Assembly (NCBI GenBank): GCA_903892515.1
Contig: CAITIS010000091.1
Location: forward strand, 1-64,000
DNA: 64,000 nt
DNA from: an uncultured Planctomycetota bacterium
Lineage (GTDB): Bacteria > Planctomycetota > Phycisphaerae > SM23-33
Reading direction: 5' to 3'
Each line of letters opens with the position of its first letter. The stretch's first letter is position 1. This document shows positions 63,404 to 64,000 of this stretch, piece by piece. The notes below the pieces were generated by a model. It searched no databases, had not been told where the DNA came from, and saw only the letters and a program-made list of their open reading frames with translations. Position numbers and translations under genes: made by a program.

Positions 63404-64000
63404 TCATCCGATACGAATGGCCAAGTCGGTGCCGGCGAGGACGGAGGGAAGCCCCTGGCCGCTGCGCCAAGTGAACCCGTTGGTCGACACGGCGTCCGTG
63501 TACCTGATGGACGTGATGACGTGGGCGGCAAAGCCGAACGGCACGAGTTGCTGGGCCGGATCGCCGTCGTTGTCGAACTTGGCGTAGTTGAGGCTCACTA
63601 CGCCGATGCCCCCGGCGGCGATGTTGCTGTTGACGAAGCTGTCAACGGGCTTGCCCTGCGCGTCTTTGATGCCCTTGACCGCCAGCGCCTTGATCGTGGC
63701 CTTGAGATTGCTCACCGGAAGCGGAGCGGCCAGGTCGGCGGTCTGCGGCAGGTCGGCCACCAGGTCGCCGTTCACGTTGCGGGTATCGCCCATGCCGTCA
63801 GCGTTCGTGTCTGCCAGCCCTGTCAGAATGATCGAGTCGATCATGGCCCCTACGCTCAACGTGCCGGTGGACCCATTGGCCAGGATCTGGCTTCGGAGCA
63901 TCTTGCCCGTCACGGTAAGCCCGCCTAGGCTCTTGGTAGCGGCGGACAAGCCGGCCGTCAGCGTGACGGTGGCGTCGACCAAGTCGGTCTTGGCGGTCAA
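63404..64000 (-). CDS. C-terminal fragment of another repetitive exoprotein (truncated by window edge)
   Basis: SNLKATIKALAVKGIKDAQGKPVDSFVNSNIAAGGIGVVSLNYAKFDNDGDPAQ...; no credible start inside the window. Confidence 0.65.
   Translation of the reverse strand: MTAKTDLVDATVTLTAGLSAATKSLGGLTVTGKMLRSQILANGSTGTLSVGAMIDSIILTGLADTNADGMGDTRNVNGDLVADLPQTADLAAPLPVSNLKATIKALAVKGIKDAQGKPVDSFVNSNIAAGGIGVVSLNYAKFDNDGDPAQQLVPFGFAAHVITSIRYTDAVSTNGFTWRSGQGLPSVLAGTDLAIRIG

Overview
High-GC (~65%) bacterial chromosomal segment. The paired LEPR-type motifs (RLEPLENRVLLS, SLETLESRELLS) and dockerin repeats suggest a Planctomycetota member, probably Phycisphaerae-like (inference). The dominant object is one 27.2-kb minus-strand ORF (9064 aa, 12249-39443). 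It encodes a giant exoprotein with an LEPR N-terminus, thousands of residues of 'AYI..A.V.A.GNV.V.A' beta-solenoid-like repeats, at least 13 copies of a ~75-aa 'GL.TGDAVVY.NGGGTSIGGL..GTTYYV' repeat, a hemolysin-type (RTX) calcium-binding block and a CARDB-like C-terminus. Immediately downstream on the same strand, with 4-bp or 1-bp stop/start overlaps or very short gaps, is a compact four-gene cassette (9-12 kb): a DUF3467-like protein, a radical SAM enzyme with an extra Cys cluster, an unknown protein with C-terminal resemblance to the DUF3467-like protein, and an HDWPD O-methyltransferase. I consider this cassette the best candidate for an undescribed system. To the right lie a glycogen/trehalose block (MalQ, GlgX, TreY, TreZ, TreT-like) with an MscS channel, a GH2 beta-galactosidase followed by an unannotated 51-aa membrane ORF, an RND efflux operon, RecN, and the C-terminus of another exoprotein truncated at the window edge. 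I saw no tRNA, rRNA, CRISPR array or transposase. All functional calls come from reading motifs by eye; no database search was run.
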